From Spirosoma fluviale (GTDB lineage Bacteria > Bacteroidota > Bacteroidia > Cytophagales > Spirosomataceae), in the NCBI GenBank assembly GCA_945860325.1, contig CAMARL010000052.1:1-10695 (forward strand): 10,695 nucleotides of DNA, in the 5' to 3' direction. The notes under the pieces are model-generated. The model was not told the DNA's origin and searched no databases. It saw nothing but the letters and a program-made list of their open reading frames with translations. Of this stretch, positions 1 to 7,253 are shown one piece after another. The first letter of the stretch is position 1, and each line of letters opens with the position of its first letter. The translations under genes and the position numbers were made by a program.

Positions 1-183
1 GGCGAAATTGATCCTTTGGAGAACGCAGAAAATATCATTTTCAAAGGTAAAATGAATCAATTAATTTTAGATAAAAGTTGGATACGATCAGGTTATGGAT
101 TTGCGGTCACGTCGCTAGACCGATTACATAATGAATCACTGCCGGGAACGATCCAATGGCTCATACCGACAAAAAAAGAATAA
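1..183 (+). CDS. C-terminal fragment of an unidentified protein (partial, 5' end outside window)
   Basis: Reading frame 1 is open from the first base to a TAA at 181-183 and gives 60 residues with no start required inside the window. The fragment is soluble-looking, with alternating hydrophobic and charged residues, no membrane segment and no cysteines. It ends in a short basic/acidic tail (TKKE). I do not recognise the family, so no function is offered. It is believed to be coding because the frame is open to the edge and because the next gene starts one base after its stop, the tight spacing of an operon. Its only internal ATG (52-54) would leave a very short protein, so it is better read as the tail of a longer gene. 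Confidence 0.6.
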   Translation, partial: GEIDPLENAENIIFKGKMNQLILDKSWIRSGYGFAVTSLDRLHNESLPGTIQWLIPTKKE

Positions 184-184
184 T

Positions 185-1243
185 ATGAATCAGAGATTAC
201 ATTTGACCATAAAGGAGATTACTGAAGAAACCATTGATACCAAAACCATCCATTTTTGGCATCCGATACATAATACCATATCGTATATTTCGGGTCAGTT
301 TTTCACGCTTATTCCGGAAATTGACGGTCAGAAAATCAGGAGAAGTTATTCCCTTTCCTCATCTCCTAAAACAGATACCTCCCCCGCCATTACAGTCAAA
401 AGGATTGAAGGGGGCCTTGTGTCCAACTATTTATGTGACCATGTACAGGTGGGCGATAGTTTGGAAGTTATCGAGCCCATGGGTAATTTCTTGATCGAGC
501 CCCAAGTTGATTCGGCCAAAACTTATGTTTTTGTGGCCGCTGGATCTGGAATTACTCCCTTGTTCTCCATGATCAAAACCGTGTTACACTCTGAGCCTAA
601 AGCTAACATCTACTTGATTTATGGGTCTAGAAATGAGCAACAAATTATTTTCAAAAAAGCGTTAGAATCACTGGAAACCCAACATAGTTCCCGGTTCAAA
701 ATGATACATGTCATTAGCCAGCCTTCGCACACGTGGCCTGGTTTTAAGGGGCGTATCAACCAAGCATCCATGGTTTTTTATTTAAAACAAGAGTTTGGTA
801 TTGACATCCCTACAGCCTTTTATTATTTGTGCGGGCCCGCTGGAATGATGAGCGAAGTAGAAAAGTCGTTGGCCATGTTTGATGTCCCAGAAAAACATAT
901 TTTAAAAGAATTATTTTTATCTACCACGAGCGAGGAAACAGCAAAAGCAGAGGAAGACGGAAGCTTAAAAATCCAAGAAGTTACCTTGATTTTTGAAGGA
1001 AAATCTCATACCGTGACGGTCTTGCCTAGTGAAACCATTTTAGAGGCTGCCTTAGAAGCGGATATCGACATCCCCTATTCATGCCAAGCAGGAATGTGCA
1101 CGGCCTGCATGGGATTATGCACCAGCGGACAAGTGATCATGGATGAAGAGGATGGACTCACCGATAATGAAATTAAAAAAGGATATATTTTGACCTGCGT
1201 GGCTCATCCGATGAGTGAAGGGGTAGTCATTAATTTAGATTAG
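185..1243 (+). CDS. PaaE-like ferredoxin-NAD(P)H reductase with C-terminal [2Fe-2S] domain
   Basis: This 352-residue flavoprotein probably passes electrons from NAD(P)H through FAD to a [2Fe-2S] centre and on to a partner oxygenase or other acceptor in the cytoplasm. Three modules are visible: an FAD-binding beta barrel with the RxYS motif (R53, Y55, S56), an NAD(P)-binding domain (GSGITP at 120-125; CGPAGMM at 216-222), and a plant-type ferredoxin domain with ligands C300, C305, C308 and C338 (spacing C-x4-C-x2-C-x29-C). The order matches the PaaE/PaaK family. The ATG at 185 is chosen because it lies one base after the upstream stop and begins the conserved domain; the in-frame ATG at 131 would overlap the upstream gene by 53 bases with an unlike sequence. 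No PaaA-D oxygenase genes are visible, so a role in phenylacetate breakdown is not supported. The physiological partner is unknown. Confidence 0.9.
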   Translation: MNQRLHLTIKEITEETIDTKTIHFWHPIHNTISYISGQFFTLIPEIDGQKIRRSYSLSSSPKTDTSPAITVKRIEGGLVSNYLCDHVQVGDSLEVIEPMGNFLIEPQVDSAKTYVFVAAGSGITPLFSMIKTVLHSEPKANIYLIYGSRNEQQIIFKKALESLETQHSSRFKMIHVISQPSHTWPGFKGRINQASMVFYLKQEFGIDIPTAFYYLCGPAGMMSEVEKSLAMFDVPEKHILKELFLSTTSEETAKAEEDGSLKIQEVTLIFEGKSHTVTVLPSETILEAALEADIDIPYSCQAGMCTACMGLCTSGQVIMDEEDGLTDNEIKKGYILTCVAHPMSEGVVINLD

Positions 1244-1252
1244 AAACAAAAA

Positions 1253-2989
1253 ATGCACACGATAAAACGTAGGGTCACCCCTCAAATAATCCATCGAACA
1301 TTACTGCCTCAAGACTTTTCTTTAAGCACATGGGAAAGTGTTTTGCCCTATTTTGAAAAGGTAAGTGCACAAGAAATTATTGATTTATCTTCACTCGAGG
1401 ATTTTTGCAAGAACCGATCTGAGCTTGAAAGCTATCTATCTGAAAATTTTGCTTGGCGTTATATCAAAATGTCTTGTGATAACCAAAACGAAAATTTACA
1501 GAAAAGCTATCAGCAATTTGTCAATGAAATCATGCCCAATGCTTCTGTTTTTGATGATGCTTGGAATAAAAAGGTGATTGATTCTGGATTATCAGACCAA
1601 GTACAAACGAAAGGATTTTCGATTATGTTGAGAAGCATCAAAAAATCCATTGAAATTTTTAGGGAGGAAAACATACCCTTGTTTACTGAATTACAAAATT
1701 TAGAATCCCAATACGGTGCGTTAACCGGCGCGCTGATTGTGGAAATTGACGGAGTGGAAAAGACGCTCCAACAAGCCAGCGCCTATTTAGAGTCGACCGA
1801 TCGAGATATAAGAGAATCCGTTTACCGGAAAGTTGCTGCCCAAAGACTCAGCATCAAAGATGAATTAAATACACTTTATAGTGATTTAATTGGCAAAAGA
1901 AATCAAGTAGCCTTGCAAGCTGGATTTCAAAACTTTAGGGATTTTTCTTTTGCGAGCCTTGGTAGATTTGACTATACCCCTGCTGATTGTTTTGAATTTC
2001 ATGAGGCCGTTGAAAAAACAATCAAACCCATATTAAATGAATTAGCCTCCAAAAGGAAAAAAGCCTTAGGTTTAGATTCGCTCAGACCGTGGGATAAATC
2101 AGTGGACCCCTTAGGTCGCAAACCATTGAAACCCTTTAAAACGGGAGAAGAGTTATTGGAAAAAACGATTCGGGTTTTTGATAATCTCGACCCATTTTTA
2201 GGAGATTGTCTAAGAGAAATGGTGAAACTAGATCGCTTTGATTTAGACTCAAGAAAAGGCAAAAACCCTGGGGGATATAATTACCCATTAGAAGAAACTG
2301 GTTTCCCATTCATCTTCATGAATGCCGCAGGCCAAGTGCGCGACATGGTTACTTTATTGCACGAGGGCGGACATGCGGTCCATTCGATTTTAACGAAGGA
2401 ACTTTCCCTGAATGCATTCCGAAATTTTCCATCTGAGGTGGCTGAACTTGCCTCCATGAGCATGGAATTAATCACAATGGATGAATGGGATATCTATTTT
2501 GAAAATCCTGAAGATGCCAAAAGAGCCAAAATAAAACACTTGGAAGATATTCTAGAAACCTTACCGTGGGTGGCGACGATCGATGCATACCAACATTGGA
2601 TCTATGAAAATCCTGATCATACCTTAATGCAAAGAGAAGAAAAATGGAATGAAATATTGGCCAGATTTGCGGATCAGATGACTGATTGGACCGGCTTAGA
2701 AGAGATAAAATCCCATGTTTGGCAAAAGCAATTGCATCTATATGAAGTACCTTTTTATTACATCGAATATGCGATCGCCCAATTAGGTGCATTGGCGGTT
2801 TGGAGAAACTATTGCCAAAACCCAAAGCTTGCACTTGCTAATTATGTGGAGGCATTGTCAGTAGGTTACACAGAGCCCATCAAATCAATTTATGCAAAAG
2901 CGGGGATCGAATTTAACTTTAGCGAGGGCTACATCGCCGAATTAATGTCATTTTTAGCAGAGAAAATCAAAAATTTAGAGGAAAGCTAA
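1253..2989 (+). CDS. M3-family oligoendopeptidase (PepF-like zinc metallopeptidase)
   Basis: This 578-residue protein is a zinc endopeptidase that, from its family, should cut short peptides in the cytoplasm; no signal peptide is visible. The zinc motif HEGGH lies at 370-374 (H370 and H374 ligands, E371 catalytic), and E398 in the following VAELAS segment is the expected third ligand. The C-terminal block YYIEYAIAQLGA (502-513) is typical of oligoendopeptidase F-type enzymes and helps bind substrate. Length is normal for the family, and the N-terminal half is the usual helical region. It starts 9 bases after the reductase stop behind an A-rich leader (1244-1252), so the two are probably co-transcribed, although peptide turnover and electron transfer have no obvious shared role. 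There is no sign of truncation. The exact subfamily (PepF versus other M3B) cannot be settled by eye. Confidence 0.93.
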   Translation: MHTIKRRVTPQIIHRTLLPQDFSLSTWESVLPYFEKVSAQEIIDLSSLEDFCKNRSELESYLSENFAWRYIKMSCDNQNENLQKSYQQFVNEIMPNASVFDDAWNKKVIDSGLSDQVQTKGFSIMLRSIKKSIEIFREENIPLFTELQNLESQYGALTGALIVEIDGVEKTLQQASAYLESTDRDIRESVYRKVAAQRLSIKDELNTLYSDLIGKRNQVALQAGFQNFRDFSFASLGRFDYTPADCFEFHEAVEKTIKPILNELASKRKKALGLDSLRPWDKSVDPLGRKPLKPFKTGEELLEKTIRVFDNLDPFLGDCLREMVKLDRFDLDSRKGKNPGGYNYPLEETGFPFIFMNAAGQVRDMVTLLHEGGHAVHSILTKELSLNAFRNFPSEVAELASMSMELITMDEWDIYFENPEDAKRAKIKHLEDILETLPWVATIDAYQHWIYENPDHTLMQREEKWNEILARFADQMTDWTGLEEIKSHVWQKQLHLYEVPFYYIEYAIAQLGALAVWRNYCQNPKLALANYVEALSVGYTEPIKSIYAKAGIEFNFSEGYIAELMSFLAEKIKNLEES

Positions 2990-3008
2990 GGCTTAGAAGC
3001 TTATAGAC

Positions 3009-3039
3009 TTTTTTAATACAAAATTTGGCCTTATTTTTG
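3009..3039 (+). promoter_or_regulatory. Bacteroidota-type promoter for the small lipoprotein gene
   Basis: TATTTTTG at 3032-3039 matches the TAnnTTTG -7 consensus of the Bacteroidota housekeeping sigma factor. A T-run at 3009-3014 offers a 3-of-4 match to the TTTG -33 box at about 19 bases spacing. Transcription would begin near 3045, about 20 bases before the ATG at 3066. This also argues against the in-frame GTG at 3039, which lies inside the promoter. Confidence 0.5.
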
Positions 3040-3065
3040 TGCCAACAATTTGTCCTAACAAGAGA

Positions 3066-3314
3066 ATGAAATTAGAAAAATTACTTCCAATTATAGCATT
3101 AGCCTTTATGACAACGGCTTGTGACTATCAAAAAAACAATACCATCAAGCAAAAAGATTTAAATGAAGGCGAGGTTTATGTTTACGGGGTTCATCCGGAT
3201 AGTGCAGCGGCTCAGTTAAAAAATAAATATGACGCCAAGCCAGAATTAGAGTTAAAAGCAAATGCGCTTCGAGAGAAAATGTTTAGTGGAAAAAGCATCA
3301 ACCAAGGAAATTAG
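3066..3314 (+). CDS. Small predicted lipoprotein, function unknown
   Basis: This 82-residue protein starts with a lysine-containing n-region, a hydrophobic stretch (about residues 6-15) and a lipobox-like TTAC ending at C19, so it should be exported by Sec, lipidated and anchored in a membrane facing the periplasm. The -3 residue is Thr rather than the usual Leu, which is tolerated but not ideal. Asp follows the cysteine; in E. coli this favours inner-membrane retention, but the rule is not established for Bacteroidota. The mature part is about 64 residues, polar and probably helical towards the end, rich in Lys and Glu, with no other cysteine. I do not recognise a family. The ATG at 3066 is preferred over the GTG at 3039 because the promoter box covers the latter. 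It stands alone between its own promoter and a strong terminator. Confidence 0.75.
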   Translation: MKLEKLLPIIALAFMTTACDYQKNNTIKQKDLNEGEVYVYGVHPDSAAAQLKNKYDAKPELELKANALREKMFSGKSINQGN

Positions 3315-3334
3315 TCTTTCCCATCTCATATTTT

Positions 3335-3359
3335 AAAGCCGGTTTATCCGGCTTTTTTT
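3335..3359 (+). terminator. Intrinsic terminator after the lipoprotein gene
   Basis: AAAGCCGG (3335-3342) pairs perfectly with CCGGCTTT (3348-3355) around the 5-base loop TTTAT, and Ts continue to 3359. This is a textbook rho-independent terminator for plus-strand transcription, 20 bases after the lipoprotein stop. The convergent minus-strand gene ends at 3358, so the same hairpin lies directly downstream of it, but the T tract is short in that direction. Confidence 0.9.
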
Positions 3360-3804
3360 ATTGCCCAAACCACTCGCGAATAAAAGTGAGTTGGTAAATC
3401 GCCCCCGTATATAACAAGGCCCACAAAAGGGATGAAATAGCCATAAAAAAGAGGACTCGCGGCAAAGACACCTTAAAAGATAAAGCTAAAAGACTTCCGC
3501 CAATCGGCGTAAAAATAAGTGGAGTAAGCGCTGCAATCCCTTTAATACCGAATTTTTGCCAGATCTGAACGGCATAACGCACTCGCTTTGAAAATAAAAT
3601 AGCTTTCTTCTTTCTGAATCGACCGATAAAACCGATGACTAATTTACCCATACTTAAGGTCAATGAAATCGTCAGCATGGCTCCAATCCAAGTAAAAATA
3701 ACGGTTTCATACCAGGTCAATCCTAGACCAAATCCGGTAATCGGCCCGGCGATAAATTTTAAACCTGTGGCAATCATCACTCCGGAATAGGCTCCCCAAG
3801 ACAT
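3358..3804 (-). CDS. Small multi-pass membrane protein of unknown function, downstream of dsbD
   Basis: This 148-residue protein has about four hydrophobic segments: roughly residues 5-29, 33-60, 86-110 and 114-138. A strongly basic loop (RFRKKK at 62-67, then KRVR at 73-76) separates the two pairs. By the positive-inside rule that loop should be cytoplasmic. Gly/Pro-containing helices (AGPITGFG at 19-26; TPLIFTPIGG at 94-103) recall small transporter-like or DedA/VTT-like and COG2426-like membrane proteins, but I cannot assign it to any of these and I see no catalytic motif or cysteine. It starts 2 bases after the dsbD stop, so it is very probably translated from the dsbD transcript. A role alongside DsbD in the inner membrane is possible but only inferred from that coupling. 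Its TAA lies in the T tract of the convergent terminator. Confidence 0.8.
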   Translation of the reverse strand: MSWGAYSGVMIATGLKFIAGPITGFGLGLTWYETVIFTWIGAMLTISLTLSMGKLVIGFIGRFRKKKAILFSKRVRYAVQIWQKFGIKGIAALTPLIFTPIGGSLLALSFKVSLPRVLFFMAISSLLWALLYTGAIYQLTFIREWFGQ

Positions 3805-3806
3805 AT

Positions 3807-5780
3807 TTACATTGATTTATAGGCGTCAATTCCTTTTTTAAGAAACGAAATAAAATGATTAATATCCGCATCAAAAGCGACAGGTGGAACCATAGGAGCA
3901 CCGTCCTTTCTCGGATCTAAAAGAATATAATGGGGTTGGGCATTTGAATTGAATCTAGAAATTTGAAAATCTAAATTTTGATCTCCTAAAGACTTTTTTT
4001 CTTGGCCATCGACTTTAGAGATATACCACTTATTTTCAGGGAGCTCCGTTTTATCGTCACAATATAAAGCGACGACAACATAGTCGTTTTTTAGAATGGA
4101 CAATACTGCTGGGTCAGACCAAACATATTCCTCCATTTTCCTGCAGTTGACACAACCATGTCCAGTGAAATCGATAAATAAGGGCTTGCCTACTTGTTGG
4201 GCATAGGCCTTAGCCTCCTCAAAATCAAAAAATCCAGTAAGCCCTAGAGGCAATTTTAAAAATTCGCTGTATTTGACAGCAGAGGTCGAACGCGACGTAT
4301 TGCTATTTTCTTCATTTAATGGCGTTGAACCATTAAAATCTTGACTTGACATGGGAGGCAACCAACCAGACAAACCCTTTAATGGAGCGCCAAACATGCC
4401 TGGGGTTAAATAAATAACGAAGGCAAGAAAAGCCGTGGCAAAAAGCGCGCGGGGAACAGATAATTTCCCGCTAGGTCCATCATGAGGCAAAGAAATTTTA
4501 CCAAACAAATACAAGGTTAATGCGGTAAAAATAGCAATCCAAATGGCTAGAAATATTTCACGATCCAATAAATGCCAATGATACACCTGGTCTGCCACGC
4601 TTAAAAACTTAAAGGCTAAGGCAATTTCCAAAAAGCCCAAAACCACTTTTACTTCGTTCATCCAATTGCCCGACTTTGGCATTTTTTGCATGAATCCTGG
4701 GAAAATGGCAAACATCGTAAAAGGAATGGCGAAGGCTAACGAAAATCCCAACATGCCAATGATGGGTTTCAGAAATACTCCCTGAGATGAGGCAATTAAT
4801 ATGGATCCTGCCAAAGGTCCCGTGCAAGAAAATGAAACTAAAACCAGTGTAAATGCCATGAAGAACACCCCTAACAATCCACCTTTATCAGATTTTGCAT
4901 CAACATTATTAACCAAACTAGAAGGTAAAACAATTTCGAATGCACCCAAAAAGGAAATACCAAAAAGGATAAAAATGGCAAAAAACAAAAGATTAGGAAT
5001 CCAATGTGTACTTAAAAAATTAGCAAAACTAGCCCCGGCAAAAAATGCTAAAATAGTACCAAAAAACACATAGATTAAAACAATGAAGAAGCCATATAGA
5101 AAAGCCAATTTTTTTCCTCCTTGTTGTTTCGTAAAAAAACTAACCGTCATAGGAATTAGGGGATACACGCAGGGAGTCAGCAAGGCCAACAAACCAGCGC
5201 CCATCGCCACCCAAAAAAATTGCCATAATGACTGATCGTCTTCTGGTGATGTTAATTTTGCGGCTGAATTAGAGGCTTTTTTTTTTGGATCCTCTGACGT
5301 AGAAGATGCGCTTAGTTTGGAACTTATCAGAAATGGACCCTTAATTGGCACACACAAACCACTCTCATTCGAACATGTTTGCGCATCGTAGGATCCGTCA
5401 ATCTTCCAAGAATCTGATGTGATTTTTACGGTTTGTCGAAATTCCGCTTCCTCCGTGAAATAGGTATATGTACCGTTCCAAATCTCTTTATCAAATTTTG
5501 AATGTGGATTTATGGCGCGCAAAGATCCGTCAATAGATACCCCGAGATTTTCTTTGATCTTAATCGTCGTAACCACTGGCCCTAATTCCTTATCGAAATC
5601 AGATGAATATAAGTACCATCCTTTGTCGATTTTAACTTTAAATATAATTTCAGCCGTCTGACCCACCTTAGGGTTTGCCGGCTCTAAAGTCCATGACCAT
5701 TTAGCCGGAGTGATTTTTTGGGCCATGCCCGTAAATCCCACAAAACCCAAGAAAAGCAAAATGATTAATTTCAGTTTCAT
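3807..5780 (-). CDS. dsbD: Thiol:disulfide interchange protein DsbD
   Basis: This 657-residue inner-membrane protein moves electrons from cytoplasmic thioredoxin to periplasmic thiol proteins. A signal peptide (residues 1-20) is followed by the periplasmic N-terminal domain, with a Cys pair at C136 and C143 (one residue wider than I recall for E. coli). A polar linker (about 152-184) leads to the membrane domain of about eight helices (about 187-465) with C204 in LTPCVYPLIP and C319 in SFSCTGPL. A second low-complexity linker (about 474-503) precedes the C-terminal thioredoxin fold with CVNC (C543, C546). All three redox pairs are present, so the protein looks complete. C574 is an extra cysteine. 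The ATG at 5780 is chosen over the in-frame ATG at 5819 because it begins the signal peptide directly; the 13 upstream codons look unlike one, and 5819 lies at the predicted transcription start. It is co-transcribed with the small membrane protein. Confidence 0.95.
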   Translation of the reverse strand: MKLKLIILLFLGFVGFTGMAQKITPAKWSWTLEPANPKVGQTAEIIFKVKIDKGWYLYSSDFDKELGPVVTTIKIKENLGVSIDGSLRAINPHSKFDKEIWNGTYTYFTEEAEFRQTVKITSDSWKIDGSYDAQTCSNESGLCVPIKGPFLISSKLSASSTSEDPKKKASNSAAKLTSPEDDQSLWQFFWVAMGAGLLALLTPCVYPLIPMTVSFFTKQQGGKKLAFLYGFFIVLIYVFFGTILAFFAGASFANFLSTHWIPNLLFFAIFILFGISFLGAFEIVLPSSLVNNVDAKSDKGGLLGVFFMAFTLVLVSFSCTGPLAGSILIASSQGVFLKPIIGMLGFSLAFAIPFTMFAIFPGFMQKMPKSGNWMNEVKVVLGFLEIALAFKFLSVADQVYHWHLLDREIFLAIWIAIFTALTLYLFGKISLPHDGPSGKLSVPRALFATAFLAFVIYLTPGMFGAPLKGLSGWLPPMSSQDFNGSTPLNEENSNTSRSTSAVKYSEFLKLPLGLTGFFDFEEAKAYAQQVGKPLFIDFTGHGCVNCRKMEEYVWSDPAVLSILKNDYVVVALYCDDKTELPENKWYISKVDGQEKKSLGDQNLDFQISRFNSNAQPHYILLDPRKDGAPMVPPVAFDADINHFISFLKKGIDAYKSM

Positions 5781-5823
5781 TCTCAATAATTTTAAAAACG
5801 CCTCTTCCCTATTTTTCAAGATT

Positions 5824-5831
5824 CAAAATTA
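5824..5831 (-). promoter_or_regulatory. Possible -7 box of the dsbD promoter
   Basis: Read on the minus strand this is TAATTTTG, an exact match to TAnnTTTG. Transcription would start near 5818, about 38 bases before the dsbD ATG at 5780. No good TTTG box is seen at the usual 17-23 bases upstream, so the call is tentative. Confidence 0.4.
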
Positions 5832-5884
5832 ACAAAAAATAGCGGAACCTCATGGGATATTTATTCAAAAATGGGGAATGATCG

Positions 5885-5916
5885 TTTTTCTATTCCGTTA
5901 AAAATTCGTAATTTTA
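5885..5916 (+). promoter_or_regulatory. Possible glyA operon promoter
   Basis: TAATTTTA (5909-5916) matches TAnnTTTG except for the last base. A T-rich stretch at 5885-5890 sits 18-20 bases upstream in the -33 position, without the consensus G. A start near 5922 would leave a leader of about 30 bases before the glyA ATG. The region is A/T-rich, so a chance match is possible. Confidence 0.3.
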
Positions 5917-5952
5917 TACTCTTTAAAACGAAATTCAATCCACATTTATTAC

Positions 5953-7245
5953 ATGGCTGCTAGCACATTTCCCACCCAGCGAGACGTTGAAATTTTTTCA
6001 TTAATTAAGGAAGAAGCACATAGACAAGAATTCGGTATCGAATTAATTGCTTCTGAAAACTTTACTTCCCCTCAGGTTATGGAGGCTCAAGGAAGTGTTT
6101 TGACCAATAAGTATGCGGAAGGCTTACCTGGAAAAAGATATTATGGGGGTTGTGAGGTAGTCGATGTCGTGGAAACAATTGCCATAGAACGTGCCAAAAA
6201 ATTATTTGGTGCCACATGGGCTAATGTGCAGCCTCACTCGGGCGCACAAGCGAATGCAGCCGTTTTTTTATCGTTTTTAAATCCAGGAGATAAAATTTTA
6301 GGATTTGATTTGGCACATGGGGGACACCTTTCTCATGGGTCGCCGGTCAACTTCTCAGGTAAATATTTTCAAGCCTTTTTTTATGGCGTTGAAAAAGAAA
6401 CAGGTTTAATTGATTGGGATAAAGTAGAGGCCACAGCTTTGAAAGAAAATCCTAGGTTATTAATTTGTGGAGCTTCCGCCTATTCTCGCGATTGGGATTA
6501 TGCCCGTTTAAGAGCTATTGCAGACAAAATAGGCGCCATTTTATTAGCTGATATTTCACATCCATCCGCTTTAATCGCGAAAGGTTTATTGAACGACCCG
6601 ATGCAACATTGCCATATTGTAACGACAACCACACATAAAACGTTGCGAGGACCTCGCGGCGGTTTAATTATGATGGGGAATGATTTCGAGAATCCTTTTG
6701 GATTCAAAACGATGAAGGGTGAATTAAAAATGATGTCGGCCTGTCTCGATGGAGCCGTTTTTCCAGGAACCCAAGGAGGGCCTTTGGAGCATGTTATTGC
6801 CGCAAAAGCGATCGCATTTGGAGAGGCTTTGACTCCTGAATTTGGACAATATGCCCAACAAGTTAAATCGAATGCGCAAGCGATGGCCAAAGCTTTTTTA
6901 AGCAAAGGGTATGATATTATTTCTGGAGGAACAGACAATCATTTAATGCTGATTGATTTAAGACCTAAAGGGTTAAGTGGTAAATTAGCTGAGAACACAT
7001 TAATTCAAGCGGACATTACCATCAATAAAAACATGGTTCCATTTGATGATAAATCGCCATTTGTGACTTCAGGAATGCGAGTAGGTACAGCTGCGATGAC
7101 TACCCGCGGATTAAAAGAAAATGACATGAGCCAGATTGTTGACATGGTCGACAAAGCCCTCATGAACCATGATAATGAATCTGTTTTAAAACAGATTAAA
7201 GGAGAAGTTAACGAGTGGGTTAAGCAATTCCCACTTTATTTATAA
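5953..7245 (+). CDS. glyA: Serine hydroxymethyltransferase
   Basis: This 430-residue, PLP-dependent cytoplasmic enzyme interconverts serine and glycine while charging tetrahydrofolate with a one-carbon unit. The PLP lysine is K229 in TTTTHKTLRGPRGG (224-237). D200 and H203 in ADISHPSAL are the cofactor-binding pair, and R376 in SGMRVGTAA is the expected substrate-carboxylate arginine. The N-terminal LIASENF and KRYYGGCE blocks (31-37 and 61-68) are typical. Length is slightly above the E. coli enzyme, with the extra residues mostly around 250-265, which I associate with the Bacteroidota form. At 205-206 SA replaces the more usual AG, a mild change. The ATG at 5953 is the first start and gives a normal N-terminus; no Shine-Dalgarno is visible. 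It heads a probable operon with tatC, 8 bases downstream, and the ABC-F gene. Confidence 0.97.
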   Translation: MAASTFPTQRDVEIFSLIKEEAHRQEFGIELIASENFTSPQVMEAQGSVLTNKYAEGLPGKRYYGGCEVVDVVETIAIERAKKLFGATWANVQPHSGAQANAAVFLSFLNPGDKILGFDLAHGGHLSHGSPVNFSGKYFQAFFYGVEKETGLIDWDKVEATALKENPRLLICGASAYSRDWDYARLRAIADKIGAILLADISHPSALIAKGLLNDPMQHCHIVTTTTHKTLRGPRGGLIMMGNDFENPFGFKTMKGELKMMSACLDGAVFPGTQGGPLEHVIAAKAIAFGEALTPEFGQYAQQVKSNAQAMAKAFLSKGYDIISGGTDNHLMLIDLRPKGLSGKLAENTLIQADITINKNMVPFDDKSPFVTSGMRVGTAAMTTRGLKENDMSQIVDMVDKALMNHDNESVLKQIKGEVNEWVKQFPLYL

Positions 7246-7253
7246 AATAAAAT

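Noticed and set aside
131..184. Extended start of the reductase at 131
   Set aside because: It would overlap the upstream frame by 53 bases and add 18 residues unlike the family; the ATG at 185 fits better.
2472..2834. 120-residue open frame on the minus strand, with 1999-2262 and 2281-2475 nearby
   Set aside because: All are antisense to the conserved M3 peptidase core and have no start context or recognisable motif.
2983..3014. Possible terminator after the M3 peptidase: AAGCT/AGCTT hairpin followed by T6
   Set aside because: The stem is only 5 base pairs with a 10-base loop, the T run is 6 bases away, and the T run is equally explained as the -33 region of the lipoprotein promoter.
4801..5073. 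90-residue open frame on the plus strand
   Set aside because: Antisense to the DsbD membrane domain; its Lys/Asn/Pro-rich composition is what the reverse complement of hydrophobic codons gives.
6498..6938. 146-residue open frame on the minus strand
   Set aside because: It lies wholly inside glyA on the opposite strand; the glyA frame carries conserved catalytic residues throughout, and the antisense product shows no family features.
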